This document shows positions 8,826 to 17,396 of a DNA stretch of 64,000 bases, piece after piece (within the stretch, counting starts at the first letter, position 1; the number at the start of each line of letters is the position of its first letter). The stretch is from Opitutia bacterium (lineage in GTDB: Bacteria > Verrucomicrobiota > Verrucomicrobiia > Opitutales > Opitutaceae): contig JACRHT010000011.1 in NCBI GenBank assembly GCA_016217545.1, positions 238,103 to 302,102 on the forward strand, written 5' to 3'. The notes beneath the pieces were generated by a model. It was not told the DNA's origin, made no database searches, and worked only from the letters and a program-made list of their open reading frames with translations. A program made the position numbers and the translations under genes.

Positions 8826-9449
8826 TCACTTCACCGTGCGGTCGGGCGCGATCACACCCTTCGACTGGAGCTTCTTCACCTTCGGCTTGATCACGAAGGA
8901 GCAGTAGCCGGCGTGCGGGTTGTTTTTGAAATAGTCCTGATGGTAGTCCTCGGCCTCGTAGAACTTTCCGAGCGGCGCGATCTCGGTGACGATCGGGTCG
9001 TCGAAATCCTTTTGCGCGGCTTTCTTGCCCGCCTCGGCCGCGGCCTTCTGCGCGTCGTTGGCGTAGAAGATCGCCGAGCGATACTGCGTGCCTTCGTCGG
9101 CGCCCTGGCGGTTGAGCGTCGTCGGGTCGTGCGACTCGAAGAAAATCTCGAGCAGACGGGCGTAGCTGACGACCGCCGGATCGAACTCGATGCGCGTCGC
9201 CTCGGCGTGGCCGGTGTCGCCCTCGCACACCTGCTTGTAGGTCGGATTTGCGACGTGGCCGCCGGTGTAGCCGCTGGTGACCTTCTTCACGCCGGGCACG
9301 TGCTCGAACACGGCCTCGGTGCACCAGAAGCAGCCCGAGGCGAAGACGGCGGTTTCAGTCTGGCCGGCGGGAGCGGCCGCGGAGGAGGAATTCGTGGTCA
9401 TGAGAAAAGCGACCGCGAGCGCGGTCAGGAACGTGGAAAGGCGATTCAT
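8826..9449 (-). CDS. msrA: exported peptide-methionine (S)-S-oxide reductase
   Basis: 207-aa MsrA reducing methionine-S-sulfoxide in proteins. The catalytic GCFWCTE motif is near residue 40, followed by the conserved GYTGG and GDTGHAEA segments, and a C-terminal HQDYFKNNPHAGYC contributing a resolving cysteine. The first 24 residues form a signal peptide (hydrophobic core LTALAVAFLMTT), so the enzyme should act outside the cytoplasm on oxidised envelope proteins. No MsrB is adjacent. The next gene (VOC protein) is on the same strand upstream. Confidence 0.96.
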   Translation of the reverse strand: MNRLSTFLTALAVAFLMTTNSSSAAAPAGQTETAVFASGCFWCTEAVFEHVPGVKKVTSGYTGGHVANPTYKQVCEGDTGHAEATRIEFDPAVVSYARLLEIFFESHDPTTLNRQGADEGTQYRSAIFYANDAQKAAAEAGKKAAQKDFDDPIVTEIAPLGKFYEAEDYHQDYFKNNPHAGYCSFVIKPKVKKLQSKGVIAPDRTVK

Positions 9450-9493
9450 GTTGAAAGGGAGAGGCGCGAGCGCCCCGCCCTATTCCTTACGCG

Positions 9494-9880
9494 TCACATG
9501 GCGCGTTGGATGAGTTCGACTTCGTAGCCCTCGGGAGCGTCGATGAAGGCGATCACGGACCCGCTACCGGTCTTCGTCGGGCCGTCGCTCAGTGTGTAGC
9601 CCTTTTTCTTCAGCTCTGCCTCGAACGCCGCCAAGTCGGCGACCTCGAACGCGAGGTGCATGAGGTCGGGTTGCACCTGCACGCTGGGCGCGCCGGGCGG
9701 CATCTGGCAGATCTCGATTTCCTCGTCGCTGTTCGGCGTGGCGAGGAAGACCAGCTGCGCCCCGCGCGGCGAGGTGTGGCGGCGCGTGGCCCTCAGGCCG
9801 AGTGCGTCTTCGTAGAATTTCACGGTGCGCTCGATGTCGTTCACGCGCATCCGGGTGTGGAGAAGCTTTTGGACTGCCAT
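9494..9880 (-). CDS. VOC-superfamily (glyoxalase I-like) protein
   Basis: 128-aa vicinal-oxygen-chelate protein starting at ATG 9880. Features are TRMRVNDIERTVKFYEDALGL at the N-terminus, LMHLAFEVADL in the middle and FIDAPEGYEVELIQ at the end. The His and Glu ligands sit as in lactoylglutathione lyase (H in LLHTRM, E in EIEICQ, H in LMHLAF, E in YEVELI). A methylglyoxal-detoxifying glyoxalase I is therefore plausible, but VOC proteins vary in substrate. Confidence 0.85.
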   Translation of the reverse strand: MAVQKLLHTRMRVNDIERTVKFYEDALGLRATRRHTSPRGAQLVFLATPNSDEEIEICQMPPGAPSVQVQPDLMHLAFEVADLAAFEAELKKKGYTLSDGPTKTGSGSVIAFIDAPEGYEVELIQRAM

Positions 9881-9941
9881 GGGCCGCGGAACGTAGGCGC
9901 GCCCCGCCCAAACGCAAACGCGCTCTCGCCCGGCGCTTCGT

Positions 9942-10706
9942 TCACTTCTTTTCCGGCTCGGTCGAGGCGGGCGCCGACTTCGGCTTCGCCTCGCGCTCGC
10001 TCCGCCGCCGCGCGTCCCAGCTGAGCTGCGCGATCGCATCGAACGGCAGCGCCTCGGCTCGATTCGTCTCCGCGCGATAGAGAAACACGAACCGCGAGGT
10101 CGTGCCCAGCAGCGTGGCTTCGAACGGCGCCGCCTGCGCGACCGCGTCGTTCTTGAACTGCACCGTCACGCGCGGGAAATCGCCCTCGCGGGCCCGATTC
10201 GCCTGCCACGTGGAATACAGCAAGGTGAACAACACCGCATACGTCCCGATGAACAGCACTTGAGCCGAAGGCACCATCCTGCGCGCCTTTTCGCGGGAAG
10301 CCGCGAGTTTCACCGGGTCCTTCCGCCACCGCGGCCAGCGCCGGAAAAACCAGCCCGCCGCGCGCAGCGAGCTCCACATGTAACCCCAATAGAAAACCAG
10401 CCCCAGGGAGGCCATCGCGACCGTGAGCGGCTCACGCACCACCACCATGAGGAAATCCGCCGCGTCGCTGAACTCGAGGACGTTGAGCTTGAAGCGCCGG
10501 AAGAACAGGAACTGGTAAAGCAGTCCGACCACCGACAGCAGCAGATAGACCACGGAGAGGACGAGGCCGGGATTGTCCCGCAGCCAATCCGGCACGCGCA
10601 GGCGCGGTTTCCAGATTTCCCAATCCGGGGCGGTGGACGTCAGCTCATTTTCCGAGGGAGTGGGATTCACGACGCGCGAAACTGGGTCGGGCATTTCCCG
10701 AGTCAA
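9942..10706 (-). CDS. hypothetical inner-membrane protein
   Basis: 254-aa protein of no recognised family. Three or four hydrophobic segments are visible (about residues 48-68, 82-108 and 150-170), separated by a basic cytosolic-looking loop (FFRRWPRWRKD). The C-terminal third is soluble, with a beta-rich stretch then a Lys/Glu/Pro-rich tail (ends STEPEKK). The first 45 residues are polar. Convergent or overlapping neighbours give no hint; it is divergent from the PLP dehydratase at 10772. Confidence 0.65.
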   Translation of the reverse strand: MTREMPDPVSRVVNPTPSENELTSTAPDWEIWKPRLRVPDWLRDNPGLVLSVVYLLLSVVGLLYQFLFFRRFKLNVLEFSDAADFLMVVVREPLTVAMASLGLVFYWGYMWSSLRAAGWFFRRWPRWRKDPVKLAASREKARRMVPSAQVLFIGTYAVLFTLLYSTWQANRAREGDFPRVTVQFKNDAVAQAAPFEATLLGTTSRFVFLYRAETNRAEALPFDAIAQLSWDARRRSEREAKPKSAPASTEPEKK

Positions 10707-10771
10707 CGCCGCACCCGCCCGCGCTCACCGCTTGCACCGCGCCAAGTGCCGCGCAATCCTGCCCGCGCCGC

Positions 10772-11725
10772 ATGTCTTTGACCTTTTCCGACATCTGCGC
10801 CGCCCGCGCCCGCATCGCTCCGCACGTGAAACTCACGCCGGTCCTCGCCAACGACGCGCTCGATGCCGCCGCGGGCGCATCCCTGTTCTTCAAGTGCGAG
10901 AACCTGCAGGCGATGGGCGCGTTCAAGGCGCGCGGCGCCGCCAACGCCGTCTTCGCACTCTCCACCGCCGAAGCCGCCCACGGCGTCGTGACGCACAGCT
11001 CGGGCAACCACGGCGCGGCCGTGGCCCGCGCGGCGAAATTGCGCGGCATCCCCGGCTTCATCGTCATGCCGCACAACGCGCCGCAGACGAAAATCCGCAA
11101 CGTCGAGAGCTACGGCGGCCGCATCGTTTTCTGCGAACCCAACCTCACCGCGCGCGAAGCCGCCTGCACGCGCATCGCCGCCGAGACCGGCGCCGTGCTC
11201 GTGCATCCGTTCGACGACTACGCGGTGATGGCCGGCCAGGGCACCGCCACGCTCGAACTGCTCGAACAAGCCGGCGCGCTCGACCTCGTGCTGTGTCCCG
11301 TCGGCGGCGGCGGACTTCTCTGCGGCACCGCGGTCGCCGCCAAGGGCGCGCAACCCGGCATCCGCGTGGTCGGCGTCGAGCCCGCCGCGGCCGACGACGT
11401 CGCGCAATCCTTCCGCGCCAAGAAACCGATCAGCATCGCGCACGCGGACACGATCGCCGATGGCCTGCGCACCAACGTCACCGGTCAGCGCAACCTCCCG
11501 CTCATTCTGCAACACGTCGACGACATCGTGACCGTTTCCGAGGACGCCATCGTCACCGCGATGCGCACGCTCTGGGAAAACCTCAAGATCGTCATCGAGC
11601 CGTCCTGCGCCGTGCCGTTCGCCGCGATCCAATCCGGCCGCCTCGACGTCCGCGGCCAGCGCGTCGGCCTCATTCTCACCGGCGGCAACGTCGACCTCGA
11701 AAAACTTCCCTGGCTGAAAACCTAG
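10772..11725 (+). CDS. PLP-dependent threonine/serine dehydratase or serine racemase
   Basis: 317-aa fold-type II PLP enzyme. The Schiff-base lysine is in GAFKARGAAN (about residue 51), the substrate loop SSGNHGAAVA is near residue 76, and the phosphate-binding glycine loop is PVGGGGLLCG near residue 175. There is no C-terminal ACT regulatory domain, so it is the short, biodegradative/serine-racemase-like form. The gene downstream on the same strand is a fold-type III D-serine/D-threonine enzyme, suggesting joint handling of L- and D-hydroxy amino acids. Confidence 0.9.
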   Translation: MSLTFSDICAARARIAPHVKLTPVLANDALDAAAGASLFFKCENLQAMGAFKARGAANAVFALSTAEAAHGVVTHSSGNHGAAVARAAKLRGIPGFIVMPHNAPQTKIRNVESYGGRIVFCEPNLTAREAACTRIAAETGAVLVHPFDDYAVMAGQGTATLELLEQAGALDLVLCPVGGGGLLCGTAVAAKGAQPGIRVVGVEPAAADDVAQSFRAKKPISIAHADTIADGLRTNVTGQRNLPLILQHVDDIVTVSEDAIVTAMRTLWENLKIVIEPSCAVPFAAIQSGRLDVRGQRVGLILTGGNVDLEKLPWLKT

Positions 11726-11734
11726 CTGCGATTC

Positions 11735-11832
11735 ACCACGAAGAGCACGAAGCTCACGAAGCGTTCTATCGCACCGATGATCACGCGCCCGAAATCCATG
11801 TTTTACTCTTCTTCCTTCGTGACCTTCGTGGT
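11735..11832. repeat. CACGAAG-type inverted repeat
   Basis: Left arm 11735-11761 has three spaced CACGAAG units. The right arm 11811-11832 carries the complement (CTTCGTG twice). Such tracts are widespread in Verrucomicrobiota intergenic DNA (established impression, not checked here). It fills the gap between the two PLP enzyme genes. Confidence 0.7.
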
Positions 11833-11859
11833 TCCAATCCTCCCCGGCCCGCATTCGCG

Positions 11860-13014
11860 ATGAGTTCCGTCTTCCCCTCGCGCCCCTCCAGCTCGCTCGA
11901 GCAACTCTCGACGCCCTGCCTCGTCCTCGAACGCGGCAAACTCGCGCGCAATCTCGCGCACATGGCCGCGACCGCCGCGATCAAGGGCGTGCGCTTCCGT
12001 CCACACCTCAAGACGGCGAAGAGCGCCGACATCGGCCACCTCGCCGCGCCGCCTCCCGCGGGTGCGATCACGGTCTCGACGCTGCGCGAAGCCGAATACT
12101 TCGCCTACCACGGCTGGCGCGACATCTTCTACGCCGTCGGCCTCGGTCCCGGAAAACTGTCGCGCGCCGCGGCGCTCGCGCACGCTGGCGTGGACCTTGC
12201 GGTCATCGTGGACCACGTCGCCTCCGCGCGCGCGCTTCGCGAATGCGCGCAAGCCGAACGCGTGACCTTCCGCGCGTTGATCGAGATCGACAGCGGCGAC
12301 CGGCGCGGCGGTGTGCCGCCGGAGAGCAACGAGCTGGTGCTCGTCGCGCAGGAACTCGGGCCGCTCTTCGCCGGAGTCGCGACGCACGGCGGGTTTTCCT
12401 ACAACGAGCGCGACGCGGCCGGCTTCGCCCGCGTGGCGGCACTCGAAGCCGACGCGCTGCGCACCGCCGCCGCGCGCCTGCATGCTGCCGGTTTTCCCTG
12501 CGCCATGCTCAGCCTCGGCTCAAGCCCGACCGCCATCGCCGCCGCCGACCTCACCGGCATCACCGAGCTGCGCGCGGGCGTCTACATGTTTTGGGACTGC
12601 TACCAAGCCGGCATCGGCGCGTGCCGCTACGACGACATCGCGCTCAGCGTGCTCACGGAAGTGATCGGCCGCCCGGCGCATCGGCCCAACGAGTTCCTGA
12701 TCGATGCCGGTTCGTTCGCGCTCTCGAAGGACACCGCGACCGCCGCGCTGTCGTCGGAGAAGAATGCCGGCTACGGTTTCGTGTGCGACCTCGACGGACA
12801 GTTGCTCTCCGGCCTGCGCGTGCAGCGCACCTGGCAGGAACACGGCCTCGTCGTCAGCGACCATCCGCTCGCGCCCGAGGCATTTCCGATCGGCACACGC
12901 CTGCGTATCCTGCCGAACCACGCCTGCCCGACCGCCGCCGCGCACGACCGCTACTTCGTCGTCAACGGCAGCCGCGACCTCGTCGCCGAGTGGCCGCGCG
13001 TGAACGGTTGGTGA
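11860..13014 (+). CDS. DSD1/D-threonine aldolase-family PLP enzyme
   Basis: 384-aa fold-type III (alanine racemase-like TIM barrel) enzyme starting at ATG 11860. The PLP lysine lies in FRPHLKTAKSADI (about residue 50), matching D-threonine aldolase and eukaryotic-type D-serine dehydratase. The C-terminal barrel carries the metal-binding pattern with ILPNHACPTAA (His and Cys) near residue 345, typical of zinc-dependent DSD1. It probably cleaves or deaminates D-threonine/D-serine. It lies 134 bp after the threonine/serine dehydratase-like gene on the same strand. Confidence 0.88.
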   Translation: MSSVFPSRPSSSLEQLSTPCLVLERGKLARNLAHMAATAAIKGVRFRPHLKTAKSADIGHLAAPPPAGAITVSTLREAEYFAYHGWRDIFYAVGLGPGKLSRAAALAHAGVDLAVIVDHVASARALRECAQAERVTFRALIEIDSGDRRGGVPPESNELVLVAQELGPLFAGVATHGGFSYNERDAAGFARVAALEADALRTAAARLHAAGFPCAMLSLGSSPTAIAAADLTGITELRAGVYMFWDCYQAGIGACRYDDIALSVLTEVIGRPAHRPNEFLIDAGSFALSKDTATAALSSEKNAGYGFVCDLDGQLLSGLRVQRTWQEHGLVVSDHPLAPEAFPIGTRLRILPNHACPTAAAHDRYFVVNGSRDLVAEWPRVNGW

Positions 13015-13317
13015 GCCGCACGCGCTGCACTTCCACCCAAGCGCGAGGTCTGCACGGGTCTGATTCCCGGTCGCCGACTTCCTGTCATAGCCAGAAACGC
13101 GAGATTGACGTGCGCCGCCGCGCCCGTAGTTCTCGTGAACCTTAAATGATGCAGGTCCGCTCCAACGTCTCGCTGATGCTTACGCCGTGGTATGCCACGT
13201 CGAAAGCTATTACGCGAACACTCACGGGCGCCCTGTAACAGCATTTAGTCTCCAACCTAAATCCCCTTTCCAAATCACAGGCCGCCCAATCCAGGGCGGC
13301 CTTTTTGTTTTTCTCCC
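13015..13317 (+). ncRNA. structured intergenic transcript, candidate small RNA or long 3' UTR
   Basis: This 303-bp stretch has no convincing gene but clear local structure on the plus strand. There is a CGTGG/CCACG hairpin (13186-13199), a GGGCGCCC palindrome (about 13225), an ATTTAG/CTAAAT hairpin (13243-13262), then a strong terminator (13279-13306). It may be the long 3' UTR of the upstream PLP gene or an independent RNA. I tested it by eye for tmRNA and tRNA features on both strands and did not find a complete set. No assignment is made. Confidence 0.35.
13279..13306 (+). terminator. Rho-independent terminator
   Basis: Perfect 9-bp GC-rich stem (AGGCCGCCC with GGGCGGCCT, 13279-13287 and 13294-13302), 6-nt loop, then TTTTGTTTTT. 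It ends only about 8 nt before the run that leads into the ATG at 13318. Confidence 0.9.
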
Positions 13318-13641
13318 ATGAACACCGCCACCGCTCCCGTCGTTACCCTGAACGCTGAAGCCCAGACTCCCGCCGCGCGCGTGCACCCGGGCTTCCCCCG
13401 CCTCTCGACTCGCCCGCAGGCGAACTCGGGCGGGCCGAATCACCACCTCTTCAACAACAACGGAACGTGGTTCATTCACTACACGCTGTTTCCGGATCCG
13501 TTCACCAAGCAGCGCATCCGTGCGTCGCTGAAGACCGCGAACCTGCACGAGGCCCGACAGCGTCGCGACGCGTTCTTCGCCCAATTACCGGGCGGTGACG
13601 TGATCTTGCGGATGTTCGCCGGCGCCTCAGCTGCCGCCTGA
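13318..13641 (+). CDS. small protein resembling an integrase N-terminal (arm-binding) domain
   Basis: 107-aa ORF. Residues about 38-90 (NNNGTWFIHYTLF...KQRIRASLKTANLHEARQRRD) resemble the AP2-like/arm-binding N-terminal domain of tyrosine recombinases (a Trp-containing beta sheet followed by the SLKT..EA helix). No catalytic domain follows. There is no visible ribosome-binding site, since the ATG comes right after the T-run of a terminator. It could be a remnant of an integrase, a stand-alone DNA-binding protein, or unexpressed. Confidence 0.55.
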   Translation: MNTATAPVVTLNAEAQTPAARVHPGFPRLSTRPQANSGGPNHHLFNNNGTWFIHYTLFPDPFTKQRIRASLKTANLHEARQRRDAFFAQLPGGDVILRMFAGASAAA

Positions 13642-13732
13642 GTTTAGCCATAGGACGCCCCGCCGCGCGTTCGGTGCAGGACGCGCGGCGTGGAGCGTGG
13701 GCGTGCGCGAGCCTCCCGCGGCGCGGCGTCGC

Positions 13733-15121
13733 TCAGGGATTTTCCCGCACGAGCGGCGCCGGCTTCGGATACGTGCGCTTCAAAAACGCCTCCGGCACGG
13801 GCACGATGCAGATGTTCATCGCGTGGCCGTCGGCCGAGAGCATGGCCGACTCGATCTCGATGCGCGTCCCGTCGGGACTGAAGGTCGGGTGCACGTGATC
13901 GGCCGCGGTAGCCTTGTGGCCGGCGGAGAGGAGAATCATTTCGTCGTTCGTGCGATCGATGAGATAGAGGTTGCGCCCGAAATCGTCGCCCACTGCCCAG
14001 CGCCCGTCGGGCGAACCGTGCACGTGCCAGAGGCCGCTGCCGCGCTTGGTCTGGCCGGCAATGCGCATTTCGCGGGTGCGGAGATTCACGATGGCGAGAC
14101 CGGTCGGGTGCTCGCGTGTGCCGGACGGTCCCCAGGCGTCGTTCGTGCCGGGGGCGCGGTGGCCCATCAGCGCGAAGGCCACTTCGTCCTTCGTGATCAC
14201 CGCCTCGTGCGTGACCCAATCCCACGGCGCCTCGGGAAACAGCGGCCGCAGGCCCGTGCCGTCGCCGCGCACGGTCCACGTGCGTTGCGGGGATTTGCCG
14301 CCGGTCTCCCAGCAGAAAACGATTTCACCCGGCACCCAGGGATTCGTCTGCACGTGGCCGATCTGAAACGGCACCGCGACGAGGAACTGCAACGCGCCGG
14401 TCTTGAGGTCCATGCGGCCGAGCCCGGTCGGACCCGCGCCCATGTTGCGCGGGCCGAAGTTCGGCTCGATCTTCGCGTCGGGCGGCAGGTGTTTGGCGGC
14501 CTCCTCCTTGGCCACGCGAAAATACGCCACGTCCTCGGCGGCATCGATCGCGAGATCGCCACCCGCGCCCCACTCGAGCGGGATCGTGCCGCACACGCGC
14601 TCGTAGTCCGCCGCCTGCGTCACGCGGCCGGCCTCGCTGTCGGCGAAGAGCTTCGCGAGATCGACCTCGATGAGTTGCGACGGGCGCGCCGGACCGCGTT
14701 CGCCACGCGGACGCGCTTCGCCCTCGGCGCGACGCTCCGGCGGCGGCCGCACACCGCCTTCGGGACGGAAGAAATACATCTTCATCGCGTGCTGCGCGAG
14801 GCACAGCATCCCGATGTAGCCGCCTTCGGTGATCTGCACGATCGCACCGATCTCCTCGTTCACCGCCATCGCCTCCCCGCGCACCCGATTGGAGCGGAAC
14901 ACGACCCACTTGCTGTCCGCCGTCCATTGCCGGTGCGTCGGGTAGATCTTCGAATCACCGGCCGGCGTGCTCGTGAGGAACGTCAGCGGCACGCCCGTGA
15001 CCGGATCGATCACCACCTTCTTCTCCGAGGGAAACCGATCGCCGATCTTCGCGTGCGCCACGACGGGCACGCAAAGCGACGCAACGATACTGGCCAACAG
15101 CACGAGAGCGCGAATCGTCAT
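13733..15121 (-). CDS. exported oligogalacturonate lyase-like beta-propeller protein
   Basis: 462-aa protein starting at ATG 15121 with signal peptide MTIRALVLLASIVASLCVPVVAHA. It resembles oligogalacturonide lyase (PL22) and TolB-like seven-bladed propellers. Features seen are HRQWTADSKWVVFRSNR, LWHVHGSPDGRWAVGDDF and DHVHPTFSPDGTRI, which place several His residues as in the Mn-binding site of Ogl. PL22 enzymes degrade short pectin fragments, usually in the cytoplasm, so the signal peptide is atypical. It may act on another periplasmic glycan or be non-catalytic. An MFS transporter lies just upstream. Confidence 0.75.
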   Translation of the reverse strand: MTIRALVLLASIVASLCVPVVAHAKIGDRFPSEKKVVIDPVTGVPLTFLTSTPAGDSKIYPTHRQWTADSKWVVFRSNRVRGEAMAVNEEIGAIVQITEGGYIGMLCLAQHAMKMYFFRPEGGVRPPPERRAEGEARPRGERGPARPSQLIEVDLAKLFADSEAGRVTQAADYERVCGTIPLEWGAGGDLAIDAAEDVAYFRVAKEEAAKHLPPDAKIEPNFGPRNMGAGPTGLGRMDLKTGALQFLVAVPFQIGHVQTNPWVPGEIVFCWETGGKSPQRTWTVRGDGTGLRPLFPEAPWDWVTHEAVITKDEVAFALMGHRAPGTNDAWGPSGTREHPTGLAIVNLRTREMRIAGQTKRGSGLWHVHGSPDGRWAVGDDFGRNLYLIDRTNDEMILLSAGHKATAADHVHPTFSPDGTRIEIESAMLSADGHAMNICIVPVPEAFLKRTYPKPAPLVRENP

Positions 15122-15228
15122 GGGACAAGGGGTTGGGGTTGCGCGAAGAATCCCGCGCCGCTCCGCCGCCCGCCACCGCAAATTCTCGCGAACGAACTGT
15201 CCGTCTCAGGAAATACTCCCGCGCGCCG

Positions 15229-16461
15229 TCACTTCGCGCGCCGCACTTCGACTTCCGGCAGGAACGCCGTGAGCAAGCCGATCAACGGAAACCACGCCGC
15301 GAGATCGAACACCCTCGCGATGCTCGTGTGGTCCGCGAGGCGCCCGAGCAGCGCCGAACCGATGCCGGCCGCGCCGAACGCCAGGCCGAAGAACAATCCG
15401 GCCACGAGGCCGACGTTGCCCGGCACGAGTTCCTGCGCGTAGACGAGGATCGCCGAAAACGCGGACGCGAGAATCAGGCCAATAAAGATCGTCAGCACGA
15501 CCGTGCCCGCGAGTCCGACGTGCGGCAGCAGCAACGAGAACGGCGCCACGCCGAGGATCGAGATCCAGATCACGCGCTTGCGCCCGATGCGATCGCCCAC
15601 CGGCCCGCCGATGATCGTGCCCGCCGCCACGGCAAACAGGAACACGAACAGGTAAACCTGCGACCACTGCACCGAGACGCCGAATTTTCCGATGAGGTAG
15701 AACGTGTAGTAGTTCGTCAGGCTGATCAGGTAGAAATATTTCGAGAAGATCAGCGCCACGAGGACGACGAGCGCCCACGCGACTTTGCCGCGACTCAGCT
15801 TCACCGGCTCGAAATCGCCGTGCGCGAGCGGCCGCGTCTTCAACCGGTGCATGTTGGCCTGATACCATTTGCCGATCCGCGCCAGCAGCGCGATGCCGCC
15901 CAGTGCCACGAGCGTGAACCACAGGATGTGCGCCTGACCGCGCGGGATGATGATCGCCGCGGCGAGCAGCGGCCCGAGTGAAGTCCCGAAATTGCCGCCG
16001 ACCTGGAAAAGCGATTGGGCAAAACCGTGCCGCCCGCCCGACGCCATGCGCGCCACACGCGACGCTTCCGGGTGAAACACCGACGAACCCACGCCCATCA
16101 TGCCCGCCGCGAGCACCATGAGCGGAAACGAATGCGCCTGCGACAGCACCGCCATGCCGCCGAGCGTGAAGCTCATGCCCACAGGCAGCGAAAACGGCTG
16201 GGGCCGCCGATCCGTGTAGTAGCCGACCACTGGCTGGAGCAGCGAGCCGGTCAGCTGGTAGGTCAGCGTGATGAGTCCGATCTGCGTGAACGTCAGGTGA
16301 TACGAATCCTTCAGCAGCGGATAGATCGCCGGCAGCATCGCCTGGAACGTGTCGTTCAGCAGGTGCGCGACGCTCAGGGCGAACAGGACGTTCATCACCG
16401 TCGCGTGGGCAGCAGAAGAGGTCGGCGCGCTTTCCGTGGCGCGGGTCGGGCGTGGACTCAT
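15229..16461 (-). CDS. MFS transporter, fosmidomycin-resistance (Fsr)-like
   Basis: 410-aa inner-membrane transporter starting at ATG 16461 with about 12 predicted helices. The start of the first helix (LSVAHLLNDTFQAMLPAIYPLLKD) and GSSVFHPEASRVAR are characteristic of the fosmidomycin-resistance protein subfamily. A second-half GDRIGRKRVIW motif A is present. Likely an efflux pump for small molecules; the actual substrate is unknown. It precedes the Ogl-like gene on the same strand with a 107-bp gap. Confidence 0.9.
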   Translation of the reverse strand: MSPRPTRATESAPTSSAAHATVMNVLFALSVAHLLNDTFQAMLPAIYPLLKDSYHLTFTQIGLITLTYQLTGSLLQPVVGYYTDRRPQPFSLPVGMSFTLGGMAVLSQAHSFPLMVLAAGMMGVGSSVFHPEASRVARMASGGRHGFAQSLFQVGGNFGTSLGPLLAAAIIIPRGQAHILWFTLVALGGIALLARIGKWYQANMHRLKTRPLAHGDFEPVKLSRGKVAWALVVLVALIFSKYFYLISLTNYYTFYLIGKFGVSVQWSQVYLFVFLFAVAAGTIIGGPVGDRIGRKRVIWISILGVAPFSLLLPHVGLAGTVVLTIFIGLILASAFSAILVYAQELVPGNVGLVAGLFFGLAFGAAGIGSALLGRLADHTSIARVFDLAAWFPLIGLLTAFLPEVEVRRAK

Positions 16462-16566
16462 GCAACAGCCACTAGCCGCGAGCCGCCGGCCTGAGTCAAG
16501 GAGCCCGCCTGTTCTAGCTGCGTTGGGCCGGAGAAATTCCCGGGAAGCCCCGGCACGCGACGCCAC

Positions 16567-17127
16567 TCACAGCGGCAGCGACATGTCGATGTTCCAAATG
16601 CCCGGCGGATGCTCGAACTCGGCGTGCGGCTGAAATCCCTCTCGCAAATAGAAGCGCACGGCGCGCGCGTTGCGCTTCTGGGTGCCGCCCATGAGGACGA
16701 GACGGTCGCAGCCCGCGGCACGCGCCATCTGGACCACCGCGGGAAACGCCGCGCCAGCGACGCCGCGATCCTGCCAATCGTCCGCGATGACCGGCGCCAG
16801 CGTCGCGGGTCGCGCGATATCCACCTCCTGGCGACGAGCCCGGTAGCGCGCCGCGTCTTCCTCGCGCCATCCGAGTTCGAGAATGAAATAGCCGACGATC
16901 CGCCCGCCCGGCGCCGTTGCCACGATGCGGCGCGCCTGCGTTTCCGGTTGGGCCGCGCACAGCCGGGCGGCCTCCACGGCATTGAGCGGATGCGGCCCGA
17001 AGAACGATCGCGTGACCGCTCCCAGTCCTTCAAGGAATCGCCCGAACTCCGCCGCATCGCCGGCGCGGAGCGCACGCACCACCAACCGATTTCCTCCGCG
17101 CGTCAGGACCTGTTGCTCGGCGTTCAT
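16567..17127 (-). CDS. GNAT-family N-acetyltransferase
   Basis: 186-aa acetyltransferase (ATG 17127; an in-frame ATG at 17142 would add five residues). The acetyl-CoA site region is degenerate but recognisable: a GRIVGYFILELGW strand followed by VIADDWQDRGVAGAAFPAVVQMAR, then the late NARAVRFYLREGF helix. Similar to Pat-type domains used for protein acetylation and to antibiotic N-acetyltransferases; substrate unknown. Confidence 0.85.
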   Translation of the reverse strand: MNAEQQVLTRGGNRLVVRALRAGDAAEFGRFLEGLGAVTRSFFGPHPLNAVEAARLCAAQPETQARRIVATAPGGRIVGYFILELGWREEDAARYRARRQEVDIARPATLAPVIADDWQDRGVAGAAFPAVVQMARAAGCDRLVLMGGTQKRNARAVRFYLREGFQPHAEFEHPPGIWNIDMSLPL

Positions 17128-17239
17128 CGCCGGCGAACGCACACGGCGCCTCGCCCGCTGTCAATCTCCTGTGCCACGGGCATGCGCCGTGGTCTTGGGT
17201 TCATGCCGGATCGGCATCGCGGCTCGCCCGTCGCGCAAG

Positions 17240-17323
17240 TGGTGCTCGGGGTGGGACTCGAACCCACACGACTTGCGTCACGGGCTTCTAAGACCCGCAT
17301 GTCTGCCATTCCATCACCCGAGC
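17240..17323 (-). tRNA. tRNA-Leu (anticodon UAG)
   Basis: On the minus strand: acceptor stem GCTCGGG pairs with CCCGAGC, discriminator A, and CCA is encoded (17240-17242). The anticodon stem-loop is CGGGT-CTTAGAA-GCCCG, giving UAG at positions 34-36. A class II variable arm and the TGGGTTCGAGTCCCA T-arm are present. Reads CUA and, by wobble, other CUN codons. Confidence 0.97.
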
Positions 17324-17396
17324 GTGAACCGATTGCGAGTTGAGGATTTCGGATTGCGGAAAGATGAAGGCAAGAGCCGTTTCGTCGCCGCGCCGC

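Noticed and set aside
13015..13317. Possible tmRNA
   Set aside because: Isolated TTCGAC- and T-arm-like strings occur on opposite strands and no paired GGGG...CCCC acceptor, tag ORF with a typical ending, or CCA end could be put together.
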